In this document: positions 44,566-52,779 of the stretch, piece after piece
Layout: each line of letters starts with the position of its first letter
How positions within the stretch are numbered: the first letter of the stretch is position 1
Assembly (NCBI RefSeq): GCF_900113955.1
Contig: NZ_FORH01000004.1
Location: 186,001 to 250,000 of the forward strand
Direction of reading: 5' to 3'
DNA from: Celeribacter neptunius
Lineage (GTDB): Bacteria; Pseudomonadota; Alphaproteobacteria; Rhodobacterales; Rhodobacteraceae
Length of the DNA stretch: 64,000 bases
The notes under the pieces: model-generated
The model's database searches: none
The model's input: the letters and a program-made list of their open reading frames with translations, nothing else
What the model was told of the DNA's origin: nothing
Made by a program: the position numbers and the translations under genes

Positions 44566-45810
44566 TTACTGACCAAGAAATTCATCAAGGGCAGTCATCA
44601 CATCCACCCGTTTCTGTGCCTGAGCGATCCAGCCCTGCATTTCTGCCTTGCCCGCCTCGGGCAAACTATCCAGTGTGGCGATGGCCTTCGCGAAAAGCCC
44701 GTCCCGCACGGATTGTTCGGCGCGCGACAGCACCGCATCGGCACCGTCGCCCTCTTTCGGCGTGGTCGAGCGCAGACCGAGCTGCGTTCTGAGCGCCGTC
44801 TGGAACCAGCCCTGTTCGCCCGCGTCATAGGCGGCTTTCGAGGCCGCAACCAGAGCGGCGCGGGCCGCCGTCGCGTAACCCTCTTGCAAGCTGCTGACGC
44901 TCGGGATGCCCTCGCCAGCGGCCGCGCTCAGCGCCGCCGGAACCTCCGTATCCATCTCGGCCAGCACCTCGGCGAAAGGCTCCCCGCCATCGACCTGCGC
45001 CTGCAAACGCGCCTTATTGGTCGCGATCCGGGCCGCGGTTTCCTCGGCGATGGATTTTTCCTTGGCCGTCTCAAGTCGGGCGATCTCGCTGTTCAACAGA
45101 TCCTGCATCTGGGTCAATTGCCGCTCATAGGCGGCGGTGGCTTCGGGTGAGACGATAGCTTCGGCCACGGGACGGGCTTCGATCTCGGTCATACGATCCT
45201 CGAACCCGCCGAGCTTTTCGCCAAGTGCAGCCAGTTGCGCGCTCGGGTCCATCGCCGTCAGCTCCGCTTCGAGATCGCTGCGCAGCGTCGCATTTGCGGT
45301 TTCCTGTGCACCGGAGATCTCAGCCGTCGCGCTTTTCAGATCGGCCAATTGTGCTTCGAGTTCGGTGACTTTCTGGGACAATTCCTCGGTATTCGTGCCC
45401 GGGAAGGGCCAGCCCGAGGGTTTGACGAATTGCGCCCCGGCATAGCCCAGCGCCAGGCAGACAACGCCTCCCAGAACCATCGGCACAAAGCCACCGCGCT
45501 TCACGGCCTGTGGCGCCGGGGGTGGCGGTGGCGGCGCTTCGGATATGACTGCGTCTTCCGTTTCAGGAGCCTCTTCAAGCGCCTCCTCGGATACCAGAGT
45601 AGACTCGTCTTCGGGTTCCTCGTGGTTGGCGCTTTCCTGCTCATCCGCCAAAGCTTCGGTCTCGGAGACCTCCGTGGCGTCTTTCATGGGGTCGCCCACC
45701 ATGTCAGACTCGGCAATGGTTGTGGCCTCTTCAGTCGCAACCTCTTGTTCCTGAATGTCCTCCGCCTCGTTTTCGACAGTCTTCTTCGGAGTTTCCTTGT
45801 CACCTGACAC
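44566..45810 (-). CDS. alphaproteobacterial Mic60/mitofilin-like inner membrane protein
   Basis: The 414-residue protein has an acidic disordered N-terminus, a Pro-rich segment and one membrane helix ('FVPMVLGGVVCLALGYAGAQFV', about 108-130). A coiled coil (about 140-280) leads to a mitofilin-like C-terminal helical domain. This, with its place between hemD and hemY, matches alphaproteobacterial Mic60, which shapes intracytoplasmic or cristae-like membranes by contact with the outer envelope. The haem operon linkage is a conserved trait of the group. Confidence 0.85.
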   Translation of the reverse strand: MSGDKETPKKTVENEAEDIQEQEVATEEATTIAESDMVGDPMKDATEVSETEALADEQESANHEEPEDESTLVSEEALEEAPETEDAVISEAPPPPPPAPQAVKRGGFVPMVLGGVVCLALGYAGAQFVKPSGWPFPGTNTEELSQKVTELEAQLADLKSATAEISGAQETANATLRSDLEAELTAMDPSAQLAALGEKLGGFEDRMTEIEARPVAEAIVSPEATAAYERQLTQMQDLLNSEIARLETAKEKSIAEETAARIATNKARLQAQVDGGEPFAEVLAEMDTEVPAALSAAAGEGIPSVSSLQEGYATAARAALVAASKAAYDAGEQGWFQTALRTQLGLRSTTPKEGDGADAVLSRAEQSVRDGLFAKAIATLDSLPEAGKAEMQGWIAQAQKRVDVMTALDEFLGQ

Positions 45811-45892
45811 GAGACCAACCTTTCGAATCCAGAACCATTTTCACAATTGCACAGGAAACTTAGACCCTGCGGCGGCCCCTCTCAAGCAGTGA

Positions 45893-46576
45893 TCATGGTA
45901 ACTGCGACGCAATGGCCATTTTCATCGCCGCCCCATCCGGACGCGCGGCTACCACAGTCGTCACAGGTACCGGCCCTGTCCAGCCCTCGAGACAGGCCTC
46001 GGATAGACCGACCAAGGTCAGCTTTCCGGTGAAACCCGCAAGGTTTTCCGCCACCAGACGGGCAGACCGCGGTGAGTAAAGCGGCAGGATCAAAGCCGAC
46101 TGTGCCATAATCTCCTCACAGATTTGTGGCGGCCAGTCGCAGGCGACCTGGTCATAAACGACTCGGTCCTCGGTCGCGATTTCGGCGGAATTCAGCCGTT
46201 CGGCGAGACGTCCCCGGGTGTGGCGGCCGTGCAGGTAGAGCGCTCTCTGGCCCGCATAGGGCGCAACCCCCGCGAGCAGCGCCTCGGCATTGGCGAAAAC
46301 CGATGGGGTTTCGAACCCCGCCTCACGCGCCGCCTGCGCGGTGGCTTCGCCGACACAGAGCGCTGGCAGTCCTTGGTAGGATTGCGCCGCCGCGACGGCG
46401 TGGCGCGACGTCAACACCAGAAAATCGAACGCCCTATCAGGCAGTTCAAACGCAACAGACCGAATTTCCATCACCGGCGCCAGGATCACCCGCGGATGCA
46501 GTGCCATGGCACGCAACTCCTGTATGAGTTTCGATCCGTCTGCTTCGGGGCGTGTGATCAGGAGGGCTGGGTTCAA
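45893..46576 (-). CDS. hemD: uroporphyrinogen-III synthase
   Basis: The family N-terminus 'LNPALLITRPEADGSKLIQEL' begins at a TTG (46576); no ATG precedes it in a fitting place, so a TTG start is chosen. The 227-residue product contains 'FDFLVLTSRHAVAAAQ', 'ALCVGEATAQAAREAGF', 'ALYLHGRHTRG' and 'LPLYSPRSARLVAENL', matching HemD blocks. It closes hydroxymethylbilane to uroporphyrinogen III. The open frame continues to 47110, but that part is antisense to gpsA. Confidence 0.8.
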   Translation of the reverse strand: MNPALLITRPEADGSKLIQELRAMALHPRVILAPVMEIRSVAFELPDRAFDFLVLTSRHAVAAAQSYQGLPALCVGEATAQAAREAGFETPSVFANAEALLAGVAPYAGQRALYLHGRHTRGRLAERLNSAEIATEDRVVYDQVACDWPPQICEEIMAQSALILPLYSPRSARLVAENLAGFTGKLTLVGLSEACLEGWTGPVPVTTVVAARPDGAAMKMAIASQLP

Positions 46577-46676
46577 TATCGGTCTCGGGATTGTCTGAGG
46601 TCTCTCAGGGTGATACCTCCCAAGAGGCGACAGAACAACGATTTGCGACCGCCAGAGCGAAAGGGAGACATGGATC

Positions 46677-47645
46677 GTGGGTGAGATTTCAGTCCTCGGT
46701 GCCGGGGCATTCGGAACCGCACTTGCCATTTCGCTTGCCGCCACCGGTCGTGACGTCACGCTCTGGGCCAGAGATGCCGAGGCGGCGCAGGTCATGCAAG
46801 CCAATCGGGAAAACGCCCGACGGTTGCCCGGCAAAGCCTTTCCCACGTCTCTCACAGCAACTTCGGACCTTACAAAGGCCTGTGAGGGCAGGGTGCTCTT
46901 GCTCGCCGTGCCGATGCAACAACTTGCCGGATTTTGCGACACAAACAAGAGACTGATCCAGCATAAAACGCTTGTATCCTGCTGCAAAGGTGTCGATCTC
47001 ACTTCTGAGCGCGGGCCCTTGGCGGTGCTCGAAGACACGGTGCCGGACGCGGATGTGGCCATTCTCTCGGGGCCGTCCTTTGCGGTCGATATTGCCGATG
47101 GGCTGCCCACCGCGCTGACGCTTGCCGGGCGAGATCAAGCCACGGTGGATCACCTGCAAACCTTGCTGACCACTGCCAATATCAGGCTCTATTCCAGCCT
47201 CGATCCCCTGGGCGTCGAATTCGGCGGTGCGCTCAAGAACGTGATTGCCATCGCCTGTGGTCTGGCCATCGGTGCGGGGCTTGGCGAAAGCGCCCGCGCC
47301 GCGCTGATGACCCGCGGCTTTGCCGAAATGCAGCGGCTGGCGCTCCGGCTCGGGGCAGAGCGTGACACGCTTGCCGGCCTGTCGGGGTTTGGTGATCTGG
47401 TGCTGACCTGCACCTCGGAGAAATCGAGAAATTTCTCGCATGGGCTCAAGCTCGGACGCGGTGCGAAGATCGATCCCACGGTCACGGTCGAAGGCGTTGC
47501 CACGGCGAAGGCCGTGGCACATTTGTCTCGCAGCCTCGAAATTGATATGCCGATCACGACCACGGTGACACAGATCCTGAACCGTGACATCTCCATCTCC
47601 GAAGCGGCGGAGAGCCTTCTCTCGCGCCCATTGAAAAGGGAATAA
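46677..47645 (+). CDS. gpsA: glycerol-3-phosphate dehydrogenase [NAD(P)+]
   Basis: GTG 46677 follows AAGGGAG. The 322-residue protein starts 'ISVLGAGAFGTALAISLAA' (GxGxxG) and contains 'VSCCKGVD', 'ILSGPSFAVDIADGLPTAL' and 'GVEFGGALKNVIAIACGLAIGAGLGESARAALMTRG', the GpsA core with catalytic Lys in 'LKNV'. It makes sn-glycerol-3-phosphate for phospholipids. It opens a plus-strand run gpsA-yciI-EVE, divergent from hemD with a 100-bp gap. Confidence 0.95.
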   Translation: MGEISVLGAGAFGTALAISLAATGRDVTLWARDAEAAQVMQANRENARRLPGKAFPTSLTATSDLTKACEGRVLLLAVPMQQLAGFCDTNKRLIQHKTLVSCCKGVDLTSERGPLAVLEDTVPDADVAILSGPSFAVDIADGLPTALTLAGRDQATVDHLQTLLTTANIRLYSSLDPLGVEFGGALKNVIAIACGLAIGAGLGESARAALMTRGFAEMQRLALRLGAERDTLAGLSGFGDLVLTCTSEKSRNFSHGLKLGRGAKIDPTVTVEGVATAKAVAHLSRSLEIDMPITTTVTQILNRDISISEAAESLLSRPLKRE

Positions 47646-47648
47646 CCT

Positions 47649-47921
47649 ATGAAATTTGCCGTCATTTCAACCGACAAACCCGGCGGGCTTCAGATCCGTC
47701 TCGACACCCGCCCGGACCATGTCGACTATCTCAAAAGCTGCGGCGTGGTGGAACGCGCCGGCCCGTTTCTCAATGCCGAGGGCGAGATGTGCGGCTCGCT
47801 GGTGATCATCGAGGTCGAGGATCTGGCAGCGGCGCAGGACTGGGCGGCCAATGACCCCTATGCGAAGGCGGGTCTGTTCGAAGATGTTCGTATCGAAGCA
47901 TGGAAACAGGTGATCGGCTGA
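47649..47921 (+). CDS. YciI-family protein
   Basis: This 90-residue protein has the YciI-like dimeric ferredoxin fold: 'DTRPDHVDYLKSC' with the conserved His, 'RAGPFLNAEGEMCGSLVIIEV' and 'WAANDPYAKAGLFEDVRIEAW' with the His/Asp-type active region. The biochemical role is unsettled. It starts 3 bp after gpsA and shares a TGATG overlap with the EVE gene, an arrangement common in related bacteria. Confidence 0.9.
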   Translation: MKFAVISTDKPGGLQIRLDTRPDHVDYLKSCGVVERAGPFLNAEGEMCGSLVIIEVEDLAAAQDWAANDPYAKAGLFEDVRIEAWKQVIG

Positions 47922-48343
47922 TGGCATACTGGCTTTTCAAATCCGAAGCGGAAGTCTGGTCCTGGGATCAACAGGTTGCCAAGGGCGAGACCGGCGAAGA
48001 ATGGGACGGGGTACGCAACTACCAGGCACGCAACAACATGCGGTCGATGAAACTCGGTGAGCGTGGTTTCTTTTACCATTCGCGCAAGGAAACCGAGATC
48101 GTCGGCATCGTCGAAGTCTGTGCCGAGGCGCATCCGGACAGCAAAGCCAATGATCCGCGCTGGGAATGTGTGGATATCAAGGCCGTGCGCCCGTTCAAAA
48201 CACCGGTGACGCTGGCCATGTGCAAAGAAGACGCCCGCCTGAAGGATATGGTTCTGGTGAACAACAGCCGCCTGTCGGTTCAGCCGGTGACCGATGAAGA
48301 ATGGAAGATCGTCTGCGAGCTTGGTGAAACGGATCCGTCCTGA
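47921..48343 (+). CDS. EVE-domain protein
   Basis: The start ATG 47921 overlaps the yciI stop by one base. The 140-residue protein 'MAYWLFKSEAEVWSWDQQV' contains 'GVRNYQARNNMRSMKLGERGFFYHS', the PUA-like EVE fold with its aromatic pocket. EVE domains bind modified bases in DNA or RNA. Outside restriction systems, this gpsA-linked form is a conserved housekeeping gene of unknown target. Confidence 0.92.
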   Translation: MAYWLFKSEAEVWSWDQQVAKGETGEEWDGVRNYQARNNMRSMKLGERGFFYHSRKETEIVGIVEVCAEAHPDSKANDPRWECVDIKAVRPFKTPVTLAMCKEDARLKDMVLVNNSRLSVQPVTDEEWKIVCELGETDPS

Positions 48344-48360
48344 ACCTGCGCAATGCTCCA

Positions 48361-48395
48361 AAGAAAAGGAGGGTTCCGACCCCCCGGAACCCTCC
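48361..48395 (-). terminator. strong Rho-independent terminator
   Basis: An 11-bp perfect stem (GGAGGGTTCCG / CGGAACCCTCC) with a 6-nt loop is followed on the minus strand by TTTTCTT. It ends no annotated minus-strand gene directly, which is why a small RNA is proposed. Confidence 0.8.
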
Positions 48396-48490
48396 ACCAC
48401 CCCACGTGCTCCCTAGCACCACACGTGTTCGAATATCTTGGGTCCGGGCCGTCCTGGTCCGTACATTGAACCTAGGGGATTCCGCGCCAT
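48361..48490 (-). ncRNA. candidate terminated small RNA
   Basis: The minus strand between the EVE and DUF2853 genes ends in a strong Rho-independent terminator (11-bp stem 48368-48378 / 48385-48395, then TTTTCTT at 48361-48367). Upstream lies another hairpin, GTGCT-AGGG-AGCAC (48406-48419). The nearest minus-strand gene stops at 48621 and has its own hairpin near 48570-48595, so a separate transcript of roughly 100-130 nt is plausible. The 5' end is a guess; it matches no RNA family I can name. Confidence 0.4.
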
Positions 48491-48620
48491 CACGCAAATC
48501 CGAAGTAATTCAGTTTGAAGGCGAATTTGTAACCCGCGCTTAACACCTATGCCGCGGCTCGACATGCGAAAGCCGCCCCGGTGACGAGACGGCTTTGCAA
48601 AACATCGGCGCTTGGCGCAA

Positions 48621-48962
48621 TCAGCCGTAGATGGCTTCCTTGCCGAAATGCTTGACCAGCAGATAGTAGAACACCGCGCGGTATTTGTTGCGCTCGGACT
48701 GGCCGTAGGTCTGGATCGCCGCCTGAATGGCTTCCATCAGCTCCGGGCCATCGGCGAGGCCGAGTTTCTTGATCAGGAAGTTTTCCTTGACGGTTTCAAG
48801 CTCGCTCTCCTGAGAGGCGGCAACGGTGGACGCATCGTCATTGTAGATCGCCGGACCGCAGCCGATGGTCACTTTCGTCAGCAGATCCATATCCGGCTCG
48901 ATACCGCACTTGGATTTCAGATCTTCGGCATATTTGGCGATCAGATCGTCACGTTTTCCCAT
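48621..48962 (-). CDS. DUF2853 family protein
   Basis: The 113-residue soluble helical protein ('MGKRDDLIAKYAEDLKSK', 'VTIGCGPAIYNDDASTVA', 'NKYRAVFYYLLVKHFGKE') matches the DUF2853 family, whose function is unknown. The start has GGGAGAATAAA before it. The gene stands alone; a 7-bp stem (AAAGCCG / CGGCTTT) about 20-50 bp downstream may end transcription. Confidence 0.85.
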   Translation of the reverse strand: MGKRDDLIAKYAEDLKSKCGIEPDMDLLTKVTIGCGPAIYNDDASTVAASQESELETVKENFLIKKLGLADGPELMEAIQAAIQTYGQSERNKYRAVFYYLLVKHFGKEAIYG

Positions 48963-49070
48963 TTTATTCTCCCACCGTTCAAAGGGTTGTATGGCTCATA
49001 TTTCAAGCCCCCGAGGGGCTTGGCCAGAGCCTAGTGGGATCGCCGCGCAATACAAAGGGAAATCTTTATA

Positions 49071-49106
49071 CAAAGACTCCCCCCAATCGCCGGATCGGAG
49101 GGAGCC
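49071..49106 (-). terminator. candidate terminator of ahcY
   Basis: On the minus strand GGCTCCC (49100-49106) can pair with GGGAGTC (49075-49081), then TTTG. It lies about 40 bp after the ahcY stop; the loop is long, so strength is uncertain. Confidence 0.4.
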
Positions 49107-49143
49107 TCGATGTTTGAGCAATACCTGCGGCTGATGACGCCGA

Positions 49144-50532
49144 TCAGTAGCGGTAATGTTCCGGCTTGAACGGGCCTTCGATGGTCACACCGATATAATC
49201 GGCCTGCTCTTTCGAAAGCGTCGAAAGCTTCACGCCGATCCGACCCAGATGCAGACGCGCGACTTTCTCGTCGAGATGTTTCGGCAGGATATAGACCTCG
49301 TTCTTGTAAGCCTCGCCATTGGTCCAGAGTTCCATCTGGGCCAGCACCTGGTTGGTGAAAGAGGCAGACATCACAAAGGACGGGTGGCCGGTGGCATTGC
49401 CGAGGTTCAGCAGGCGGCCTTCGGACAAGAGGATGATCTTGTTGCCCGAGGGCATCTCGATCATGTCGACCTGATCCTTGATGTTGGTCCATTTGTGGTT
49501 CTTGAGGGCTGCGACCTGAATCTCATTGTCGAAATGGCCGATGTTGCCGACGATCGCCATGTTCTTCATCTCGCGCATGTGCTCGATGCGGATCACGTCG
49601 CGGTTGCCGGTGGTGGTGATGAAAATATCGGCATTGGCGGCCTCGTCCTCGAGTGTCACCACCTCGAACCCGTCCATCGCCGCTTGCAGGGCGCAGATAG
49701 GATCGACCTCGGTCACTTTCACCCGGGCGCCGGCCCCGCGCAGCGAGGCGGCGGAGCCTTTGCCGACATCGCCATAACCACAGACCACGGCGACCTTGCC
49801 GGCCATCATCACGTCCGTGGCGCGGCGGATGCCGTCGACGAGGCTCTCTTTACAGCCGTATTTGTTGTCGAACTTGGACTTGGTCACCGAGTCGTTGACG
49901 TTGATCGCCGGGAAGGGCAGCTGGCCCTTTTTCACCAGATCGTAGAGACGGTGCACACCGGTGGTGGTTTCCTCGGAGACACCTTTGATCTGGTCGCGCA
50001 TTTTGGTGAACCAGCCCGGAGATTGTTCCATCCGCTTGGCGATCTGGGCCTTGATCACGGCTTCTTCCTCAGAGGTCGGCACCGGGATGACATCCTCGCC
50101 GGCCTCGGCACGGGCGCCCAAAAGCACGTAGAGCGTGGCATCGCCACCGTCATCGAGGATCATGTTCGGACCGTCTTCGAACTGGAAGGAGCGATCGAGG
50201 TAATCCCAGTGCTCTTCAAGCGACTGTCCCTTGATCGCGAAGACGGGGATCCCCGCGGCGGCGATTGCGGCGGCGGCGTGATCCTGGGTCGAGAAAATAT
50301 TGCACGACGCCCAGCGCACATCGGCACCGAGTTTCACCAGCGTCTCGATCAGACAGGCGGTCTGAATCGTCATGTGCAGGGAGCCGACGATGCGCGCACC
50401 CTTCAAGGGTTTGCTGTCACCATATTCTTCGCGCAGCGCCATCAGCCCCGGCATTTCGGTTTCGGCAATGTCGAGCTCCTTGCGACCAAATTCGGCGAGG
50501 GAGATATCTTTGACAATATAGTCAGTGCCCAT
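49144..50532 (-). CDS. ahcY: adenosylhomocysteinase
   Basis: The 462-residue protein has '[16 protein letters not shown]' with catalytic Lys and Asp, and the NAD site '[23 protein letters not shown]'. It ends '[24 protein letters not shown]', the conserved C-terminus that completes the neighbouring subunit's site. It hydrolyses S-adenosylhomocysteine to homocysteine and adenosine. The start has CAGGAG upstream. No SAH riboswitch fold is evident in the leader. Confidence 0.97.
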   Translation of the reverse strand: MGTDYIVKDISLAEFGRKELDIAETEMPGLMALREEYGDSKPLKGARIVGSLHMTIQTACLIETLVKLGADVRWASCNIFSTQDHAAAAIAAAGIPVFAIKGQSLEEHWDYLDRSFQFEDGPNMILDDGGDATLYVLLGARAEAGEDVIPVPTSEEEAVIKAQIAKRMEQSPGWFTKMRDQIKGVSEETTTGVHRLYDLVKKGQLPFPAINVNDSVTKSKFDNKYGCKESLVDGIRRATDVMMAGKVAVVCGYGDVGKGSAASLRGAGARVKVTEVDPICALQAAMDGFEVVTLEDEAANADIFITTTGNRDVIRIEHMREMKNMAIVGNIGHFDNEIQVAALKNHKWTNIKDQVDMIEMPSGNKIILLSEGRLLNLGNATGHPSFVMSASFTNQVLAQMELWTNGEAYKNEVYILPKHLDEKVARLHLGRIGVKLSTLSKEQADYIGVTIEGPFKPEHYRY

Positions 50533-50697
50533 TGGTGTGGCTCCTGCATAAACATGGGTAATTCGCGTGCTGGTTATCAGCTTGCCCCCGTCCTTACAAC
50601 GCAGAGCTATTTATTTCGGATTAAGCCGGGGAGAATCGTGGAATCTCGCGCCATGCCGTTTTACCTAAACCGGCGACAGGAACGGCGAGGACACCCC

Positions 50698-51300
50698 ATG
50701 GCAAAGGCACCGACAAAAGCGCGCGCATGGCAGAGGATGCTTTCGGGACGGCGGTTGGATCTCTTGGACCCGACCCCGATGGATATCGAGATCGAGGACA
50801 TCGCCCACGGGCTCGCTTTCGTTGCCCGCTGGAATGGTCAGACCATCGGCGATTACGCCTATTCGGTTGCCGAACATTCGATCCTGGTCGAAGAGATCTT
50901 TCGCCGGCTCTATCCGAACGAACCGGTCAAATGGCAATTGGCCGCGCTTTTGCACGATGCGCCGGAATATGTCATCGGTGACATGATTTCCCCGGTGAAA
51001 GCCGCCATCGGTCCGGATTACGGCGAGTTGGACGACCGGTTGACCGCGGCGATCCACATCCGTTTCGGCCTACCGGCAAAACTCCCGGCGGCAATCAAGA
51101 AGAAGATCAAGAAGGCGGACAAGGTGTCCGCCTGGCTTGAGGCGACGCAGATTGCGGGGTTTTCCGTCGAAGAGAGCGACAAGTTCTTCGGCAAGATGAA
51201 TCCCGATCTGGTCCGGGACCTTGAACTCCACCTGCGCCCGCCCGTGGAAACCCGCGAGGCATTTACCTGCCGTCACAATGAATTGCTACAACTCATGTAA
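50698..51300 (+). CDS. YfbR-like HD-domain hydrolase
   Basis: The 200-residue product from ATG 50698 (GAGGAC upstream) has the HD metal motif: 'YSVAEHSILVEEIF' (His), 'LAALLHDAPEYVIGDMISPVK' (HD) and a later Asp in 'KKADKVSAWLEA'. This is the HD_3/YfbR-like group, several of which are deoxynucleoside 5'-monophosphatases. An ATG at 50653 is an alternative start. It diverges from ahcY. Confidence 0.85.
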   Translation: MAKAPTKARAWQRMLSGRRLDLLDPTPMDIEIEDIAHGLAFVARWNGQTIGDYAYSVAEHSILVEEIFRRLYPNEPVKWQLAALLHDAPEYVIGDMISPVKAAIGPDYGELDDRLTAAIHIRFGLPAKLPAAIKKKIKKADKVSAWLEATQIAGFSVEESDKFFGKMNPDLVRDLELHLRPPVETREAFTCRHNELLQLM

Positions 51301-51306
51301 GCCTAG

Positions 51307-51462
51307 CTACGGTCTCGGGCGGTGCAGCTGATGTAAAATTTCCTCTTCCAACTTTCGGCGGCGCGCCTCTTCCCGATCCTTCCAGGAATCCGTCGAGTGA
51401 CAGGAATTGCGCGTATTTGTCCGTGTTGCGGTCCGAAACGCCGCGTTGAAAATGCCGAACAT
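51307..51462 (-). CDS. small protein (51 aa), divergent from LysR gene 1
   Basis: A good ribosome binding site (AAAGGAGATCATC before ATG at 51462) precedes a 51-codon frame 'MFGIFNAAFRTATRTNTR...'. Its second half is a charged helix ('WKDREEARRRKLEEEILHQ'). It ends just before the HD gene's 3' end. No family is recognised. It lies back to back with the first of three LysR genes, as do the frames at 52433-52681 and 53725-53877. Confidence 0.6.
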   Translation of the reverse strand: MFGIFNAAFRTATRTNTRNSCHSTDSWKDREEARRRKLEEEILHQLHRPRP

Positions 51463-51541
51463 GATGATCTCCTTTCGCGATACCCTGTCCTCGTTCTAAG
51501 CAGAGTCTGCGGGAGAACGTGACTCTTGAAAAATTCGAGCT

Positions 51542-51558
51542 TGTTAGTATTACTTACA
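51542..51558 (+). promoter_or_regulatory. TGT-N11-ACA operator-like element before LysR gene 1
   Basis: TGTTAGTATTACTTACA is a near-palindrome ending 2 nt before the ATG at 51561. LysR-type operators classically are T-N11-A dyads. The same spacing is found before the other two LysR genes of the cluster. Confidence 0.6.
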
Positions 51559-51560
51559 TC

Positions 51561-52436
51561 ATGGATTGGCGTGACATCCCATCACTCGCGGCGCTGCGTG
51601 CTTTCGAGGCCAGTGCAAGGCTGAACAGCTTCTCGGAGGCCGCCCGGGAACTGAATGTGACCCATGCCGCCATTGCCCAGCATATCCGGACACTGTCAGA
51701 TCATTATGGTCTTGTTCTCATGGAACGACAGGGCAATCGAATGATACCCACCAGCGAGGGACAAAGGCTGGCCGCCGGTCTGAGCGAAGGATTTCTGCGC
51801 ATCGCCGAGGCCTCGCGCGATCTTAGCCACAGCCATGAAACCCGCCCCCTGACAGTCACCACCACGATCAATTTCGCGGAGAACTGGATCATGCCGCGCC
51901 TGTCGCGGTTCTGGTCCGAACATCCGGATATTCCGCTGACGATCAAGGTCGACAATACCGTGCTCGATCTGCGTCAGAACGGGTTCGACATGGCCATTCG
52001 CTATGGTCGCGGGAATTGGCCCGGCCAGGAAGCGCAGATCCTTGTCCCGGCCGATTTCTCGATCGTGACATCGCCGGAATATCTTCAGCATCATCCCGAG
52101 ATCGGCGAAGACGACTATCGGAACGCAACCTGGCTTTTTGAAGAGACCCATCTGGAGGCACAACAATGGGTCGAGGAAACCGGATACGTTTCCGATACAA
52201 CACCAATGCAAATCCTCCCGACATCCGGAAGTCTGCGGGCCGCCTTGAGCAGCGGCGCCGGCGTGGCGCTTTTGTTCACACCGATGCTGGGGCGAGATCT
52301 CGAAAACGGTCAGCTTCACGTCCTCGAACGCGTCCCACAGGACGGGTTGGGATATTACATCATCTCGCGCGCGGGCGGCTCCACCCGCGCCCAGACAGAA
52401 TTCATCAAATGGCTCAGAAAAGAAGCCGCCTCCTAA
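51561..52436 (+). CDS. LysR-family regulator, GcvA-like (copy 1)
   Basis: The 291-residue protein begins 'MDWRDIPSLAALRAFEASARLNSFSEAARELNVTHAAIAQHIR', the LysR winged helix of the GcvA-like subgroup. A substrate-binding domain follows ('NGFDMAIRYGRGNWPGQEAQIL'). An earlier GTG at 51519 is in frame, but homology begins at ATG 51561. No Shine-Dalgarno lies before 51561, so a leaderless or short-leader mRNA is possible. Target genes are unknown. Confidence 0.9.
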   Translation: MDWRDIPSLAALRAFEASARLNSFSEAARELNVTHAAIAQHIRTLSDHYGLVLMERQGNRMIPTSEGQRLAAGLSEGFLRIAEASRDLSHSHETRPLTVTTTINFAENWIMPRLSRFWSEHPDIPLTIKVDNTVLDLRQNGFDMAIRYGRGNWPGQEAQILVPADFSIVTSPEYLQHHPEIGEDDYRNATWLFEETHLEAQQWVEETGYVSDTTPMQILPTSGSLRAALSSGAGVALLFTPMLGRDLENGQLHVLERVPQDGLGYYIISRAGGSTRAQTEFIKWLRKEAAS

Positions 52437-52681
52437 AACGATTTACGCAAGGTACCGGGACGGCGGCGCTTCGGGCTTTGGCCTGATACCCGGCTGCGCG
52501 CGTTGCGCCAGGGGCCAATTTCAACGATGCGGCGCAGCCCCGCCGCCACACGGGCGCGCCATGCGGCCCGGGCGGATCGGGCAGCCTGTCGCCGCCGCAT
52601 CATGATCACACGACGATGCTGTAACTCGGGGTGGTTTCCCCCCCGGTCCCGCATCAGTTCAACAGCCATAATATGTAACAT
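52433..52681 (-). CDS. small Arg-rich protein (82 aa), divergent from LysR gene 2
   Basis: From ATG 52681 (GGAG 8 nt upstream) the 82-codon frame reads 'MLHIMAVELMRDRGGNHPELQ' and is strongly basic in its second half ('RRRQAARSARAAWRARVAAGLRR'). It overlaps the 3' end of LysR copy 1 by 4 bp. No family is recognised; a small nucleic-acid-binding or DUF1127-like protein is possible. Support is position and ribosome binding site only. Confidence 0.45.
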   Translation of the reverse strand: MLHIMAVELMRDRGGNHPELQHRRVIMMRRRQAARSARAAWRARVAAGLRRIVEIGPWRNARSRVSGQSPKRRRPGTLRKSF

Positions 52682-52700
52682 GAGATTTCTCCCGAATAGC

Positions 52701-52730
52701 TCGACAGGGTTTGAATTTACCACCTATAAT
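52701..52730 (+). promoter_or_regulatory. predicted sigma-70-like promoter of LysR gene 2
   Basis: TCGACA (52701-52706) and TATAAT (52725-52730) are 18 bp apart, about 50 bp before the ATG at 52780. Transcription from it would place the operator-like element 52762-52778 within the leader. Confidence 0.4.
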
Positions 52731-52761
52731 GCGTCATACCTACTCAGGGATTTTTTGGATC

Positions 52762-52778
52762 TGTAAACAAATCTTACA
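52762..52778 (+). promoter_or_regulatory. TGT-N11-ACA operator-like element before LysR gene 2
   Basis: TGTAAACAAATCTTACA, the second copy of the shared 17-bp element, ends 1 nt before the ATG at 52780. Confidence 0.6.
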
Positions 52779-52779
52779 C

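Noticed and set aside
43234-45150. 638-codon plus-strand open frame
   Set aside because: Antisense to hemY and mic60; composition is a mirror of those genes, with no domain.
50533-50640. SAH riboswitch upstream of ahcY
   Set aside because: The leader does not show the conserved helices or core that I would expect; only an ordinary ribosome binding site is visible.
49156-51300. 714-codon plus-strand open frame
   Set aside because: Most of it is the antisense of ahcY; only its last 200 codons (from ATG 50698) encode a recognisable HD hydrolase, annotated separately.
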